DNA of 64,000 nucleotides, taken from positions 33,824 through 97,823 of the forward strand of contig BCWJ01000019.1 in assembly GCA_001592145.1 (NCBI GenBank), given 5' to 3'. The notes beneath the pieces are model-generated. The model was not told the origin of the DNA. It saw only the letters and a program-made list of their open reading frames with translations, and did not search any database. Origin of the DNA: Xylanimicrobium pachnodae JCM 13526 = NBRC 107786. Its GTDB lineage: Bacteria; Actinomycetota; Actinomycetes; Actinomycetales; Cellulomonadaceae. The position numbers and the translations under genes were made by a program. Positions 1 through 9,537 of the stretch are shown here, in pieces. The number at the start of each line of letters is the position of its first letter. Position 1 is the first letter of the stretch.

Positions 1-2
1 CG

Positions 3-1703
3 GCGAACGTCGCCGCGCTCGCCGTGGTGCTCGCCGCCGCGTACCGCCCGCTGGGCGACTACCTGGCGCACGTGTTCACCTCTGCGCGGCACACCCGCGC
101 GGAAAAGGTGCTGTACCGGGCCGTGGGCGTGGACCCGGAGGGACGCCAGCCGTGGCCCGCCTACCTGCGCGCGGTGCTCGCGTTCTCGCTGGCGGGCCTG
201 GCGCTGCTCTACCTGCTCCTGCGCACCCAGCACCTGCTCCCCGGATCGCTGGGCCTGCCCGCCCTGCGCCCGGACCTGGCCTTCAACACGGCGGTCAGCT
301 TCGTGGCGAACACCAACTGGCAGGCCTACTCCCCCGAGCAGACGGTCGGGTACGCGGTGCAGGCGGCAGGACTGGCCGTGCAGTCGTTCCTCTCCGCCGC
401 GGTGAGCCTCGCCGTCGCCGCCGCCCTGATCCGCGGGCTGGCCGCCCGCGGCGCGAGCACCACCGGCCCAGCAACGACCGGCCCAGCAACGACCGGCACC
501 GGCACGATCGGCAACTTCTGGGTGGACGTCACGCGGTCCACGCTGCGGGTGCTGCTGCCCGCGTCCGTCGTCGTCGCCGTCGTCCTGCTGGCCGGCGGGG
601 TGGTGCAGAACGTCGCCGGGTTCACGGACGTGACCACGATCGCGGGCGGCACGCAGACGATCCCGGGCGGGCCCGTCGCCTCGCAGGAGGCGATCAAGAT
701 GCTCGGCACGAACGGCGGCGGGTTCTTCAACGCGAACAGCGCCCACCCGTTCGAGAACCCGACGCCGTGGACCAACCTCTTCCAGGTGTTCCTGCTGCTC
801 GTGATCCCCGTGTGCCTCCCGCGGACGCTCGGCACGATGGTGGGCGACCAGCGCGCCGGCCGGGTGCTGCTGTGGACCATGGCGGCCCTCTTCGGGCTGG
901 TGTACGTGTCGATGACGGTGTTCGAGCTCGCCGGTGCGGGCACCGTGCCCCAGCTCGCGGGCGCCGCGCTGGAGGGCAAGGAGCAACGCTTCGGCATCGT
1001 CGGCTCCACCCTGTTCGCGACGGCGACTTCCGGCACCACGGGCGGAGCCGCCAACTCGATGCACGGCTCCTACACCGCGCTCGGCGGCATGATGCTGCTG
1101 CTCAACATGATGATGGGCGAGGTGGCGCCCGGCGGGGCCGGGTCGGGTGCGTACGCGATCCTGGTCATGGTGGTCATCGCCGTCTTCCTGGCGGCGCTGC
1201 TGCTCGGGCGCGCCCCCGTGTACCTGGGCAAACGGATCGGGGTGCGTGAGCTCCAGCTAGTGAGCGTGTTCATCCTGATCATGCCCACCCTGGCGCTGGG
1301 CGGCCTGGCGGTGAGTCTGGGCATCACCCCGGTCCGGGCCCAGATCCTGGCCGGCACGGGCAACACCGGTGCCCACGGGCTGACGGAGGTCATGTACGCG
1401 TTCGTCTCGGCGGCGGTCAACAACGGCTCCGCGTTCGCGGGGCTCTCCGCGAACACCCCGTGGCTCAACACCACGCTGGGCATCCTCATCCTGCTGGGTC
1501 GGTTCCTGCCCATCGCCGTCGTGCTCGCGCTCGCCGGGTCGTTCGCCCGCCAGGAGCCCACGACGACGACGGCGACCACCGAGCTTCCCGTCCACCGACC
1601 GCAATTCGTGGGCCTGCTCGTGGCGCTCGTGCTGTTCGTGGCCCTGCCGATGTTCCTGCCGTACCTCATGCTCGGACCCCTCGCCGAGGGTGTGGGCCGA
1701 TGA
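3..1703 (+). CDS. kdpA: KdpA, potassium-translocating subunit of the Kdp ATPase (5' end off the window)
   Basis: This is the K+-binding, channel-like membrane subunit of the KdpFABC P-type ATPase. The frame is open to the left edge, and residues before the first in-window GTG (24) still look like the first KdpA transmembrane helix leading into YRPLGDYLA. The true start is therefore outside the window and about 566 residues are visible. Selectivity-filter-like segments are present: NTNWQAYSPE, GTNGGGFFNANSAHPFENP, TSGTTGGAANSMHG and VNNGSAFAGLSANTP. About ten hydrophobic segments follow. The stop overlaps the kdpB ATG (ATGA at 1700-1703), so the two are translationally coupled. An N-terminal kdpF would lie upstream and cannot be seen. 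A short Thr/Gly/Pro repeat near residues 150-165 (TTGPATTGPATTG) lies in a loop and is probably lineage-specific. Confidence 0.96.
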   Translation, partial: ANVAALAVVLAAAYRPLGDYLAHVFTSARHTRAEKVLYRAVGVDPEGRQPWPAYLRAVLAFSLAGLALLYLLLRTQHLLPGSLGLPALRPDLAFNTAVSFVANTNWQAYSPEQTVGYAVQAAGLAVQSFLSAAVSLAVAAALIRGLAARGASTTGPATTGPATTGTGTIGNFWVDVTRSTLRVLLPASVVVAVVLLAGGVVQNVAGFTDVTTIAGGTQTIPGGPVASQEAIKMLGTNGGGFFNANSAHPFENPTPWTNLFQVFLLLVIPVCLPRTLGTMVGDQRAGRVLLWTMAALFGLVYVSMTVFELAGAGTVPQLAGAALEGKEQRFGIVGSTLFATATSGTTGGAANSMHGSYTALGGMMLLLNMMMGEVAPGGAGSGAYAILVMVVIAVFLAALLLGRAPVYLGKRIGVRELQLVSVFILIMPTLALGGLAVSLGITPVRAQILAGTGNTGAHGLTEVMYAFVSAAVNNGSAFAGLSANTPWLNTTLGILILLGRFLPIAVVLALAGSFARQEPTTTTATTELPVHRPQFVGLLVALVLFVALPMFLPYLMLGPLAEGVGR

Positions 1704-3778
1704 CCAGGGTCTTGCTCGACGCGTTGCGCAAGTGCGACCCGAGGGTCCAGTGGCGCAACCCCGTGCTCATGCTCGTCGAGGCGTGCGCCCTGCTCGCCAC
1801 GGTCTACGCCCTGTGGGAGACCGTGACGGGAGCCACCCCGACGTCGGGCGGGGCTGCCCTGCCCGGGAGCTTCCACTGGGCCGCCGCAGCCTGGATGTGG
1901 CTCACCCTCTACACGGCGAACGTCGCCGAGGCGCTGGCCGAGGGCCGGGGGCGGGCCCAGGCGGCCGGGCTGCGCGCCGCACAGGCCACCACGACCGCAC
2001 ACCGGGTGCGGCGCTACGACCCGCTGCGCGACGCGGCCGCCCGCGAGGCCACGATCGAGGCGGTCAGCTCGGCCGAGCTGCGGCCCGGAGACGTCGTCGT
2101 GATCGCCGAGGGCGACACCGTGCCCGCTGACGGCCAGGTGGTGTGGGGCATCGCGTCGATCGACGAGTCGGCCGTCACCGGGGAGTCCGCACCCGTGATC
2201 CGCGAGTCCGGCGCGAAGCGCGCCACCGTCACGGGCGGGACTCGCGTGCTCTCCGACCGGGTGGTGTGCCGCGTGACGATGCCGCTGGGCGACACGCGCG
2301 TGGACCAGATGATCGCGCTGGCCGAGGGTGCGCGCCGCCAGAAGGCCCCCAACGAGCTGGCCCTGTTCGCCCTGCTGGCCAGCTTCTCCCTCTCGTTCGT
2401 CGTCGTGGCGCTCACCCTCAACGCGGTCGCATCGCCCGTGGCCGCCCCCGTCAGCCTGCCGATCCTCGCCGCGCTGGTCGCGGCGCTCATCCCGTCCGAG
2501 ATCGCGGCGCTGCTGTCCGTCACCGGCATCGCCGGGATGTACCGGCTGCTGCGCTCCAACGTGCTGGTCACCTCCGCGAAGGCGCTGGAGACGGCCGGTG
2601 ACATCACCACGGTGCTGGTCGACAAGACCGGCACCGTGACGTGGGGCAACCGGCGCGCCACCCGGTTCGTCCCCGTGGGTGAGACCACGCGCCACGAGCT
2701 GGTGCGGGCCGCCGTGCTCGCCTCGATCGACGACCCCACGCCCGAGGGCCGCTCCACGCTCGCCCTGGCCCACACCACGTCGCTCATGCCCGACGACGTC
2801 GCCGCCGGGGCTGGGCGCGCGATCCCGTTCTCCGCGCACACGCGCCTGTCCGGCATCGACCTGCCCGACGGTACGCAGGTGCGCAAGGGCGCCGAGTCGG
2901 CCGTGCTGGCCTGGCTCAAGCGCGCGGGCGACCAGCAGCCCCGCGGCGTCGTCGAACAGGTGCGCGCGCGGACGACGGTGATCGCGCGCGCCGGCGGCAC
3001 ACCGCTCGTGGTGGCGGCCAAGCCCGCGGGGGGCCGCGGCGAGGTGCTGGGCGTGATCGAGCTCAAGGACGTGGTCAAGGAAGGCGCCGCCGACCGGTTC
3101 GAGACCCTGCGGCGGCTGGGCGTGCGCACCGTGATGATCACGGGTGACAACCCGCTGACCGCCGCCGCGATCGCCGCCGAGGCCGGGATCGACGACCACC
3201 TGGGGGACGCCTCCCCCGAGACCAAGCTCGCCCGCATCCGCACCGAGCAGGCGGCGGGGCATTTCGTGGCCATGACGGGCGACGGCACCAACGACGCGCC
3301 CGCGCTCGCCCAGGCCGACGTGGGCGTGGCCATGAGCTCCGCGACCGCCGCCGCGCGCGAGTCCGCGAACATCGTGGTGCTCGACGACGATCCCACCAAG
3401 CTCGTCGAGATCATCACCATCGGCCGCCGCTCGATGGCGACGCGTGGCGCCCTGACCACGTTCAACATCGCGAACGACCTGGTGCGCTACTTCGCGCTGT
3501 TCCCCGTGCTGTTCGTGGGCACCTTCCCCGGGCTCGACGCGCTCAACGTGCTCCGGCTGAGCTCCCCCGCGTCGGCGGTGCTGTCCACGCTGATCTTCTC
3601 CGTCGTCGTCATCGTGGCCCTCGTGCCCCTCGCCCTGGTAGGGGTGCCCTACCGCACACCCGACCTGGGCACGTCGCTGAGCCGCAACCTGCTCTACTTC
3701 GGGGTGGGCGGCCTCCTGTTCCCGGCGGTGTGCATCAAGCTCATCGACCTCGTCGTCTCGCTGTTCCCGGGGTACTGA
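1700..3778 (+). CDS. kdpB: KdpB, catalytic P-type ATPase subunit of the Kdp potassium pump
   Basis: This subunit hydrolyses ATP to drive K+ uptake through KdpA. The start is the ATG overlapping the kdpA stop, giving 692 residues, normal for KdpB. An open frame continues upstream but would overlap kdpA. Visible motifs are the actuator TGES loop, the phosphorylation site DKTGT (Asp about 308) in the KdpB-type context [14 protein letters not shown], and the hinge motif [20 protein letters not shown] around residues 526-545. Hydrophobic helices flank these domains and the C terminus. kdpC follows after 2 bp. No kdpD/kdpE regulator genes lie downstream, so they may be upstream of the window or elsewhere. 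Confidence 0.97.
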   Translation: MTRVLLDALRKCDPRVQWRNPVLMLVEACALLATVYALWETVTGATPTSGGAALPGSFHWAAAAWMWLTLYTANVAEALAEGRGRAQAAGLRAAQATTTAHRVRRYDPLRDAAAREATIEAVSSAELRPGDVVVIAEGDTVPADGQVVWGIASIDESAVTGESAPVIRESGAKRATVTGGTRVLSDRVVCRVTMPLGDTRVDQMIALAEGARRQKAPNELALFALLASFSLSFVVVALTLNAVASPVAAPVSLPILAALVAALIPSEIAALLSVTGIAGMYRLLRSNVLVTSAKALETAGDITTVLVDKTGTVTWGNRRATRFVPVGETTRHELVRAAVLASIDDPTPEGRSTLALAHTTSLMPDDVAAGAGRAIPFSAHTRLSGIDLPDGTQVRKGAESAVLAWLKRAGDQQPRGVVEQVRARTTVIARAGGTPLVVAAKPAGGRGEVLGVIELKDVVKEGAADRFETLRRLGVRTVMITGDNPLTAAAIAAEAGIDDHLGDASPETKLARIRTEQAAGHFVAMTGDGTNDAPALAQADVGVAMSSATAAARESANIVVLDDDPTKLVEIITIGRRSMATRGALTTFNIANDLVRYFALFPVLFVGTFPGLDALNVLRLSSPASAVLSTLIFSVVVIVALVPLALVGVPYRTPDLGTSLSRNLLYFGVGGLLFPAVCIKLIDLVVSLFPGY

Positions 3779-3780
3779 CC

Positions 3781-4365
3781 ATGAAGCCGACCCGAACCCT
3801 GTGGACCGCGCTGCGCCTCACGCTCGTCCTGACCGTGGTGCTCGGGATCGGTTACCCGCTGGTGGTGACCGCGATCGGCCGGGTCGCGTTCCCGGCCCAG
3901 GCGGCCGGGTCCCTGGTTCGTGACGACGCCGGTCAGGTTCGTGGGTCGGCGCTGATCGGCCAGTCCTTCCTCGGCTCCGACGGCACCCCCTTGCCGCAGT
4001 ACTTCCAGCCGCGCCCGTCCGCGGCCGGGTACGACGCCGCGGCGTCGTCGGGCTCCAACCTGGGGCCGGAGGACGCGGGCCTCGCCGCCGCCGTCGCGCA
4101 GCGCCGGGCCGACGTCGCCACCTTCAACGCGGTGCGCGAGGACCAGGTGCCACCCGACGCCGTGACGGCCTCGGGCTCCGGGCTGGACCCGCACATCAGC
4201 CCGCAGTACGCCGCGATCCAGGTGGCTCGCGTGGCGGCGGCCCGAGGCATGACCGAGGACGCCGTGCGCGCTCTGGTCGCGGCGCACACGCAAGGGCGCA
4301 CGCTCGGCTTCCTGGGCGAACCCCGCGTCAACGTGGTGACCCTGAACCTCGCGCTGGACGGCTGA
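3781..4365 (+). CDS. kdpC: KdpC, potassium-transporting ATPase accessory subunit
   Basis: This is the small Kdp subunit that stabilises the complex and assists ATP binding by KdpB. The ATG two bases after the kdpB stop gives 194 residues, the usual KdpC size. There is one N-terminal transmembrane segment (about residues 10-32), followed by an extracytoplasmic domain with the family motifs [37 protein letters not shown] and [17 protein letters not shown]. It is the last gene of the visible kdp operon. The ~100 bp gap to prpD contains a separate promoter-like sequence. Confidence 0.96.
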   Translation: MKPTRTLWTALRLTLVLTVVLGIGYPLVVTAIGRVAFPAQAAGSLVRDDAGQVRGSALIGQSFLGSDGTPLPQYFQPRPSAAGYDAAASSGSNLGPEDAGLAAAVAQRRADVATFNAVREDQVPPDAVTASGSGLDPHISPQYAAIQVARVAAARGMTEDAVRALVAAHTQGRTLGFLGEPRVNVVTLNLALDG

Positions 4366-4385
4366 ACCCCACGGGAGGGAACCGG

Positions 4386-4414
4386 CCTGGGCACCCAGGG
4401 GTGTGGCGTAGCCT
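4386..4414 (+). promoter_or_regulatory. Candidate prp operon promoter with an inverted repeat at the -35 position
   Basis: TAGCCT at 4409-4414 resembles an actinobacterial -10 box. The hexamer position 17 bp upstream (4386-4391) is the left arm of a perfect 6-bp inverted repeat, CCTGGG-CA-CCCAGG (4386-4399). The leader from about 4421 to the prpD ATG at 4464 carries a good ribosome site (AGGAGG-like at 4450-4455). The repeat could be an operator; no regulator gene is adjacent. Confidence 0.4.
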
Positions 4415-4463
4415 GCCCGTACGCCTCGACGCCGACGTCGGGGCGGGCAGGAGGAGCCGCCGC

Positions 4464-5981
4464 ATGATCACCCACCCCGTCCGTGTCCACCGTTCCGACG
4501 AGGGGCTGCCCCGCGAGGAGCAGCTCGCGTGGAGGATCGCGCAGGTCGCCGCCGAGCGTGTCGATCCGGGGCCGGACGTCGTCGACATGGTCATCAACCG
4601 CGTGATCGACGACGCGGCCGTGGCGACCGCGAGCCTGGGGCGCGCGCCGATCCTCGCGGCACGGGCGCAGGCCGAGGCGCACGGACCCTCGGCGGGCGGG
4701 GCGGGAGCGACGGTGGTGGGCAGCACGCACCTGACCAGCCCCGAGTGGGCGGCGTGGGCCAACGGGGTCGCGGTGCGCGAGCTCGACTACCACGACACGT
4801 TCCTGGCCGCCGAGTACTCCCACCCGGGGGACAACATCCCGCCGCTGCTCGCCGTCGCCCAGCACGTGGGCGCGAGCGGCGCGGACCTGCTGCGCGGCAT
4901 CGTCACGGGCTACGAGATCCAGGTGGACCTGGTGCGCGCGATCTGCCTGCACACGCACAAGATCGACCACGTGGCCCACCTGGGCCCGTCGGTCGCGGCA
5001 GGGCTGGGCACCCTGCTGGGCCTGGCCCCCGAGACGATCTACCAGGCGGTGGGACAGGCGCTGCACACCACCACGGCCACCCGGCAGTCGCGCAAGGGCG
5101 AGATCTCCACGTGGAAGGCGTACGCCCCGGCGTTCGCGGGCAAGGCGGCGATCGAGGCGGTGGACCGTGCCATGCGCGGGCAGACCAGCCCGTCCCCCAT
5201 CTACGAGGGCGAGGACGGGGTGATCGCCTGGCTGCTCGACGGGCCGGGTGCCGCCTACGACGTGCCCCTGCCCGGGCCGGGCGAGCCGCGCCGGGCGATC
5301 CTCGACACCTACACCAAGGAGCACTCGGCCGAGTACCAGGCGCAGGCGTGGATCGACCTGGCCCGCCGCCTGGGCCGCGAGCGCCCCGAGCTGCGCGACC
5401 CGGCGAACGTCGCGCGCGTCGTGCTGCACACCAGCCATCACACGCACTACGTCATCGGCTCGGGGGCGGGCGACCCGCAGAAGTACGACCCGACCGCGTC
5501 GCGCGAGACCCTCGACCACTCGATCCCGTACATCTTCGCGGTCGCGCTGCAGGACGGCGCCTGGCACCACGTGGCTTCCTACGCGCCCGAGCGGGCGGCG
5601 CGCCCGGACACGGTGACCCTGTGGCGCACGGTCACGACGGCGGAGGATCCCGAGTGGACGCGCCGGTATCACGCGACCGACCCGGCGCAGAAGGCGTTCG
5701 GCGGCCGCGTCGAGATCACGCTGACGGACGGTTCCACCGTGGTCGACGAGATCGCGGTGGCAGACGCGCACCCGCTGGGCGCGCGCCCGTTCGCACGCAG
5801 CGACTACGTCACCAAGTTCCGCACGCTGGCCGACGGCGTCCTGGCCGACGCCGAGGCCGACCGGTTCCTGGACCTCGCGCAGCGCCTGCCGGACCTGACC
5901 GCCGCGGACCTGGCGGGCCTCACGGTCACCCCGCTCGTGGACCCGGCAGCCACCGCCCCCGCCACCCGGGGGATCTTCTGA
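4464..5981 (+). CDS. prpD: PrpD, 2-methylcitrate dehydratase (MmgE/PrpD family)
   Basis: It dehydrates 2-methylcitrate to 2-methyl-cis-aconitate in the methylcitrate cycle, which disposes of propionyl-CoA. The ATG at 4464 follows a strong ribosome site and gives 505 residues, as expected for the family; in-frame codons upstream lack such a site. Conserved blocks are visible: [46 protein letters not shown] and [10 protein letters not shown]. The order prpD-prpB-prpC, all on the + strand with a 1-bp overlap between prpD and prpB, supports the pathway assignment over a generic MmgE/PrpD protein. Confidence 0.94.
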   Translation: MITHPVRVHRSDEGLPREEQLAWRIAQVAAERVDPGPDVVDMVINRVIDDAAVATASLGRAPILAARAQAEAHGPSAGGAGATVVGSTHLTSPEWAAWANGVAVRELDYHDTFLAAEYSHPGDNIPPLLAVAQHVGASGADLLRGIVTGYEIQVDLVRAICLHTHKIDHVAHLGPSVAAGLGTLLGLAPETIYQAVGQALHTTTATRQSRKGEISTWKAYAPAFAGKAAIEAVDRAMRGQTSPSPIYEGEDGVIAWLLDGPGAAYDVPLPGPGEPRRAILDTYTKEHSAEYQAQAWIDLARRLGRERPELRDPANVARVVLHTSHHTHYVIGSGAGDPQKYDPTASRETLDHSIPYIFAVALQDGAWHHVASYAPERAARPDTVTLWRTVTTAEDPEWTRRYHATDPAQKAFGGRVEITLTDGSTVVDEIAVADAHPLGARPFARSDYVTKFRTLADGVLADAEADRFLDLAQRLPDLTAADLAGLTVTPLVDPAATAPATRGIF

Positions 5982-6889
5982 TGCTGTACTCGACCCGCAC
6001 GCCGTCGGCCAAGCGCCGTGCGCTGCGCGAGCGGCTCGCCTCGGGCGACCTGCTGGAGCTGCCGGGCGCGTTCAACCCGCTCGCGGCCCGGCTCATCGCC
6101 GAGAAGGGGTTCGACGGCGTGTACGTCTCGGGCGCCGTCGTCGCCGCGGACCTGGGCCTGCCCGACGTCGGGCTCACGACGCTCAGCGAGGTCGCGGGGC
6201 GGGCCGCGCAGATCGCGCGCATGACGGACCTGCCCACGCTGGTGGACGCCGACACGGGCTTCGGCGGGGCCATGAACCTGGCCCGCACCGTGCAGGCGAT
6301 GGAGGACGCGGGCGTCGCGGGCCTGCACGTCGAGGACCAGGTCAACCCCAAACGCTGCGGGCACCTGGACGGCAAGCAGGTGGTCGACGACGCGACCGCG
6401 CTCCAGCGGGTGCGCGCGGCGGTGGACGCCCGCCGCGACCCGGACCTGCTGATCATGGCGCGCACCGACGCGCGCGGCGTGCTGGGCATCGACGCGGCGC
6501 TCGACCGGGCGCGCGCGCTCGTGGACGCGGGCGCCGACGCGGTCTTCCCCGAGGCGCTGACGTCGCTCGCCGAGATCGAGCGGTTCACGTCCGCCCTGGA
6601 CGTGCCGGTGCTCGCCAACATGACCGAGTTCGGCAAGTCGCCGCTGTTCACGCGCGACGAGCTCCGCGACTCCGGGGTGGCCGTCGTCATCTACCCCGTC
6701 TCCCTGCTGCGGGTCGCGATGGGCGCCGCCGAGCGGGCCCTGGACGGGCTGCGCGCCGAGGGCTCGCTCACCTCCCAGGTGCCCGCCATGCAGACCCGGG
6801 CCAGGCTGTACGAGCTGCTCGACTACCAGCGCTACACCGCGTTCGACGACGGCGTGTACGACTTCACGCTCGACGCGAACCAGGGCTGA
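5981..6889 (+). CDS. prpB: PrpB, methylisocitrate lyase
   Basis: It splits 2-methylisocitrate into pyruvate and succinate, the last step of the methylcitrate cycle. It has 302 residues, a normal PrpB length. The start ATG shares one base with the prpD stop (TGATG). The isocitrate-lyase/PEP-mutase fold is marked by GAFNPLAARLIAEKGFDGVY, the metal-binding VDADTGFGG, and the catalytic-cysteine loop KRCGHLDGK. The KRCGH form fits methylisocitrate lyase as well as isocitrate lyase. The shorter length and the prp neighbours decide in favour of PrpB. Confidence 0.95.
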   Translation: MLYSTRTPSAKRRALRERLASGDLLELPGAFNPLAARLIAEKGFDGVYVSGAVVAADLGLPDVGLTTLSEVAGRAAQIARMTDLPTLVDADTGFGGAMNLARTVQAMEDAGVAGLHVEDQVNPKRCGHLDGKQVVDDATALQRVRAAVDARRDPDLLIMARTDARGVLGIDAALDRARALVDAGADAVFPEALTSLAEIERFTSALDVPVLANMTEFGKSPLFTRDELRDSGVAVVIYPVSLLRVAMGAAERALDGLRAEGSLTSQVPAMQTRARLYELLDYQRYTAFDDGVYDFTLDANQG

Positions 6890-6924
6890 GCGAACGCACC
6901 CCCAAGGACGCAAAGGAGCGATCC

Positions 6925-8058
6925 ATGACCGACCCCGTGATCCACGCCGGCCTGGCCGACGTCTACGCAGGCACCACCGCCATCAGCCGGGTCAACCCGG
7001 ACACCAACTCGCTGCTCTACCGCGGCTACCCCGTCCAGGAGCTCGCCGACACGCAGTCGTTCGAGGCGGTCGCGCTGCTGCTGTGGAACGGCGAGCTGCC
7101 CACCGACGCGGAGCTGGAGTGGCTCCGCGTCGACGGCCGCCCGCACCGCCCCCTGCGCGACGACGTGCGGGCCGCGCTCGACGCCCTGCCCGAGGGCGCG
7201 CACCCCATGGACGAGCTGCGCACCGCCGTCTCCGTCATCGGCGCCCGGGAGGGCGAGGGCGAGTCGCTGCACGAGGGCGGGCCCACCCGGGCCGAGAACC
7301 TGGCCCGCTCGTTGCGGCTGTTCGCCGCCCTGCCCGCGATCATCGCCTACGGCCAGCGGCGCCGCCACGGCCTGGACCCCGTGCCCCCGCGCGAGGACCT
7401 CACCTACGCGCAGAACTTCCTGTGGATGACCCATGGCACCCTGCCCGACCCCGTGGTGGTCGACGCGTTCAACCGCTCGATGATCCTGTACGCCGAGCAC
7501 TCCTTCAACGCGTCCACGTTCACGGCCCGCGTCATCGCCAGCACGCTGTCCGACCTGCACTCGGCGGTGGTGGGAGCGATCGGCGCGCTCAAGGGACCGC
7601 TGCACGGCGGCGCGAACGAGATGGTCATGCACACGTTCGACGAGATCGGCACCGCCGCGAACGCCGGCCCGTGGCTCGACACGGCGCTCGCCGAGCACCG
7701 CAAGATCATGGGCTTCGGGCACCGCGTCTACAAGCACGGCGACTCCCGGGTGCCCACCATGCGCGCGGCGCTCGGCTCCCTGGTCGAGCACTTCGCCCGC
7801 CCCGACCTGCTCGACCTGTACGAGGCCCTGGAACGCGAGTTCGTCGAGCGCAAGGGCATCTACCCCAACCTCGACTACCCGTCCGGCCCCGCCTACCACC
7901 TCATGGGCTTCGACACGCAGACCTTCACCCCGCTGTTCGTGGCCGCCCGCGTGATCGGCTGGACCGCGCACATCCTCGAACAGCAGGAGAACAACACGCT
8001 GATCCGGCCCCGTGCCGGCTACGACGGCGCCCCCGAGCGCCACGTGCCGGCTCGCTGA
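6925..8058 (+). CDS. prpC: PrpC, 2-methylcitrate synthase (citrate synthase family)
   Basis: It condenses propionyl-CoA with oxaloacetate to 2-methylcitrate, entering the cycle completed by PrpD and PrpB. It has 377 residues, the short bacterial type II form. The start ATG has a clear AAGGAG ribosome site. Citrate synthase active-site blocks are visible: LKGPLHGGANEMV, the His-containing GFGHRVYKHGDSRVP, and the C-terminal RPRAGYDGAPERHVP. The sequence alone cannot fully exclude a housekeeping citrate synthase, but its place directly after prpDB makes methylcitrate synthase much more likely. Confidence 0.92.
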   Translation: MTDPVIHAGLADVYAGTTAISRVNPDTNSLLYRGYPVQELADTQSFEAVALLLWNGELPTDAELEWLRVDGRPHRPLRDDVRAALDALPEGAHPMDELRTAVSVIGAREGEGESLHEGGPTRAENLARSLRLFAALPAIIAYGQRRRHGLDPVPPREDLTYAQNFLWMTHGTLPDPVVVDAFNRSMILYAEHSFNASTFTARVIASTLSDLHSAVVGAIGALKGPLHGGANEMVMHTFDEIGTAANAGPWLDTALAEHRKIMGFGHRVYKHGDSRVPTMRAALGSLVEHFARPDLLDLYEALEREFVERKGIYPNLDYPSGPAYHLMGFDTQTFTPLFVAARVIGWTAHILEQQENNTLIRPRAGYDGAPERHVPAR

Positions 8059-8073
8059 CCGGCCGTCTCACCG

Positions 8074-8091
8074 GGAAGGGCTCCCCCTTCC
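8074..8091 (+). terminator. Small hairpin after prpC
   Basis: GGAAGGG-CTCC-CCCTTCC forms a perfect 7-bp stem with a 4-nt loop, 15 nt after the prpC stop. No T tract follows, as is common for terminators in GC-rich actinobacteria. Confidence 0.45.
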
Positions 8092-8162
8092 GCGTCGCGA
8101 CCATGTCATGGAACACTCGGCGCGCCGGGGCCGTCCCGGCATCACCGACAGGGGAGTCCACC

Positions 8163-8732
8163 GTGCCCGAGGTCCAGACGCTCACGCGCCTCTACGTGCG
8201 CCAGCGCATCACGATGATGGTCAACAAGTACGAGGTGCGGGCCGCGGGCCCGGACGGCGCCGAGGGCGAGCTGATCGCGTTCGCCCAGCAGAAGCGCCTG
8301 GCGTTCAAGGAGCAGGTGACGCTCTACGAGGACGAGTCGAAGCAGGTGCCCGTGCTCGGGTTCAAGGCCCGTCAGGTGATCGACCTGGGCGCCACCTACG
8401 ACGTGACCGACTTCGCCGGCGCCCCCATCGGCCTGTTCCGCAAGGGCTTCAAGGAGTCGCTGCTGCGCTCCACCTGGACCGTCGAGCAACCCGGCCTGGG
8501 CGCGATCAAGGGGCAGGAGCGCAGCATGGTCGTGGCCATCCTGCGGCGCTTCACCGACATCTCGTTCCTGCCGTACCACTTCGACTTCGTCATCGACGGG
8601 CAGCCCGCATTCTCCGTGATCAAGCAGTGGGCGCTGCGGGACAAGTACACGGTGGACATCCACCGGCCCGACCTGGACCGCCGGCTCGTCATCGCCATGG
8701 CCGTCGCGCTCGACGCCCTCCAGGCGCGCTGA
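8163..8732 (+). CDS. LURP-one-related (Tubby-like fold) protein
   Basis: The 189-residue cytosolic protein resembles the LURP-one-related family, a Tubby-like beta barrel whose bacterial role is unknown. It begins PEVQTLTRLYVRQRITMMVN and carries the characteristic run of short beta strands with FAQQKRLAFKEQVTLYED, VLGFKARQVIDLGATYDVTD, IGLFRKGFKESLLRSTW and FDFVIDGQPAFSV. The GTG at 8163 was chosen because GGGGAG precedes it by a few bases and the family homology begins there. An ATG at 8103 would add 20 unconserved residues. It is a single gene followed by a strong hairpin. Confidence 0.65.
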   Translation: MPEVQTLTRLYVRQRITMMVNKYEVRAAGPDGAEGELIAFAQQKRLAFKEQVTLYEDESKQVPVLGFKARQVIDLGATYDVTDFAGAPIGLFRKGFKESLLRSTWTVEQPGLGAIKGQERSMVVAILRRFTDISFLPYHFDFVIDGQPAFSVIKQWALRDKYTVDIHRPDLDRRLVIAMAVALDALQAR

Positions 8733-8750
8733 CGACGCTGACGGCTCCCC

Positions 8751-8776
8751 CGGGCGGGCACGCACGTGCCCGCCCG
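8751..8776 (+). terminator. Strong GC hairpin terminator
   Basis: CGGGCGGGCACG pairs perfectly with CGTGCCCGCCCG around a tiny loop, about 18 nt after the stop of the LURP-one-like gene and just before the promoter of the CYTH gene. It has no T tract. Confidence 0.6.
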
Positions 8777-8799
8777 GCCACCGCGGCCTGCGCCGTCAC

Positions 8800-8805
8800 T
8801 ACGCT
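8800..8805 (+). promoter_or_regulatory. -10 box of a leaderless promoter for the CYTH gene
   Basis: TACGCT (TANNNT consensus) lies exactly 6 nt before the ATG at 8812, and there is no Shine-Dalgarno sequence. Transcription would start at or next to the A of the ATG, giving a leaderless mRNA. Confidence 0.6.
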
Positions 8806-8811
8806 GGTGCC

Positions 8812-9447
8812 ATGAGCGACGAGACGCCCGCCTACCGGGACTTCGAGTTCGAACGCCGATTCCTGGTGCGAGCCCTGCCCCCGGAGCTGCGTGACACCCC
8901 GGCGCTGATCGTCCAGTCCTACTTCCTGTCCGACGGCGGGTTCGCACTGCGGGTCCGCGTCCAGGCATCCGGCGTGGACGCACGGCTGACGGCATCGTCG
9001 GATCCCCGTGACGTGCTGGACCGCTACCAGGACGCCTTCGACTTCGCGGCCGTGACCGTGAAGGGCCCGAGCGTCGGCGGCACCCGCTACGAGGCCGAAC
9101 GACAGCTCGAACCCAGCGTGGGCGTCGAGCTGGTGCGGCGCGGCGGGGCACGCATCGTCAAGACCCGCTTCGCGGCGTGGCTGGGCGCTGACGGGTGGGT
9201 GATCGACGAGTTCGGCGGCACCAACCACCCGCTGCTCGTCGCCGAGTGCGAGCGGTCGGGCCCCGTGGTCGACCTGCAGATCCCGGACTTCTGCGTCACC
9301 GAGCTGACCGACGACCGGCGGTTCTCCAACGAGTCGCTCGCCATCGAGCCCTACGGCGAATGGGCGCAGGTCTACGCTCGCGAGCTGAGCGCAACCGAGG
9401 GGACGTTCCGCGCAGACTTCGGGGACAACACGACCCTGACCACCTGA
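8812..9447 (+). CDS. CYTH domain protein (triphosphate tunnel metalloenzyme fold)
   Basis: The 211-residue protein has the N-terminal CYTH signature (EFERRFLVRALP) and alternating charged strands typical of the eight-stranded tunnel (FALRVRVQASG, AVTVKGPSVGGTRYEAER, IVKTRFAAWL, VIDEFGG, LVAECERSG, NESLAIEPYGEW). Family members hydrolyse inorganic triphosphate or act as adenylate or thiamine-triphosphate enzymes. Which reaction applies here cannot be told from sequence. The usual ExExK is present as E-F-E-R-R, with Arg in place of Lys. The gene appears to be transcribed alone from a leaderless promoter. Confidence 0.8.
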   Translation: MSDETPAYRDFEFERRFLVRALPPELRDTPALIVQSYFLSDGGFALRVRVQASGVDARLTASSDPRDVLDRYQDAFDFAAVTVKGPSVGGTRYEAERQLEPSVGVELVRRGGARIVKTRFAAWLGADGWVIDEFGGTNHPLLVAECERSGPVVDLQIPDFCVTELTDDRRFSNESLAIEPYGEWAQVYARELSATEGTFRADFGDNTTLTT

Positions 9448-9537
9448 ACGGTCCACCCACCCGAGCACGATCACCCAGCACGATGGCGCGCAGCGCCGTT
9501 CGTCGCCGCCGCTCAGTACCAGGTGGTTCGCCGCCGC

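Noticed and set aside
1460..1699. Upstream extension of the kdpB frame
   Set aside because: It overlaps the end of kdpA and has no ribosome site. The ATG at 1700 overlaps the kdpA stop in the standard kdp arrangement.
4366..4463. kdpD/kdpE genes expected after kdpC
   Set aside because: The sequence after kdpC runs into the prp operon. No histidine kinase or KdpE-type regulator is encoded; the OmpR pair at 13649-15459 lacks the KdpD sensor domain.
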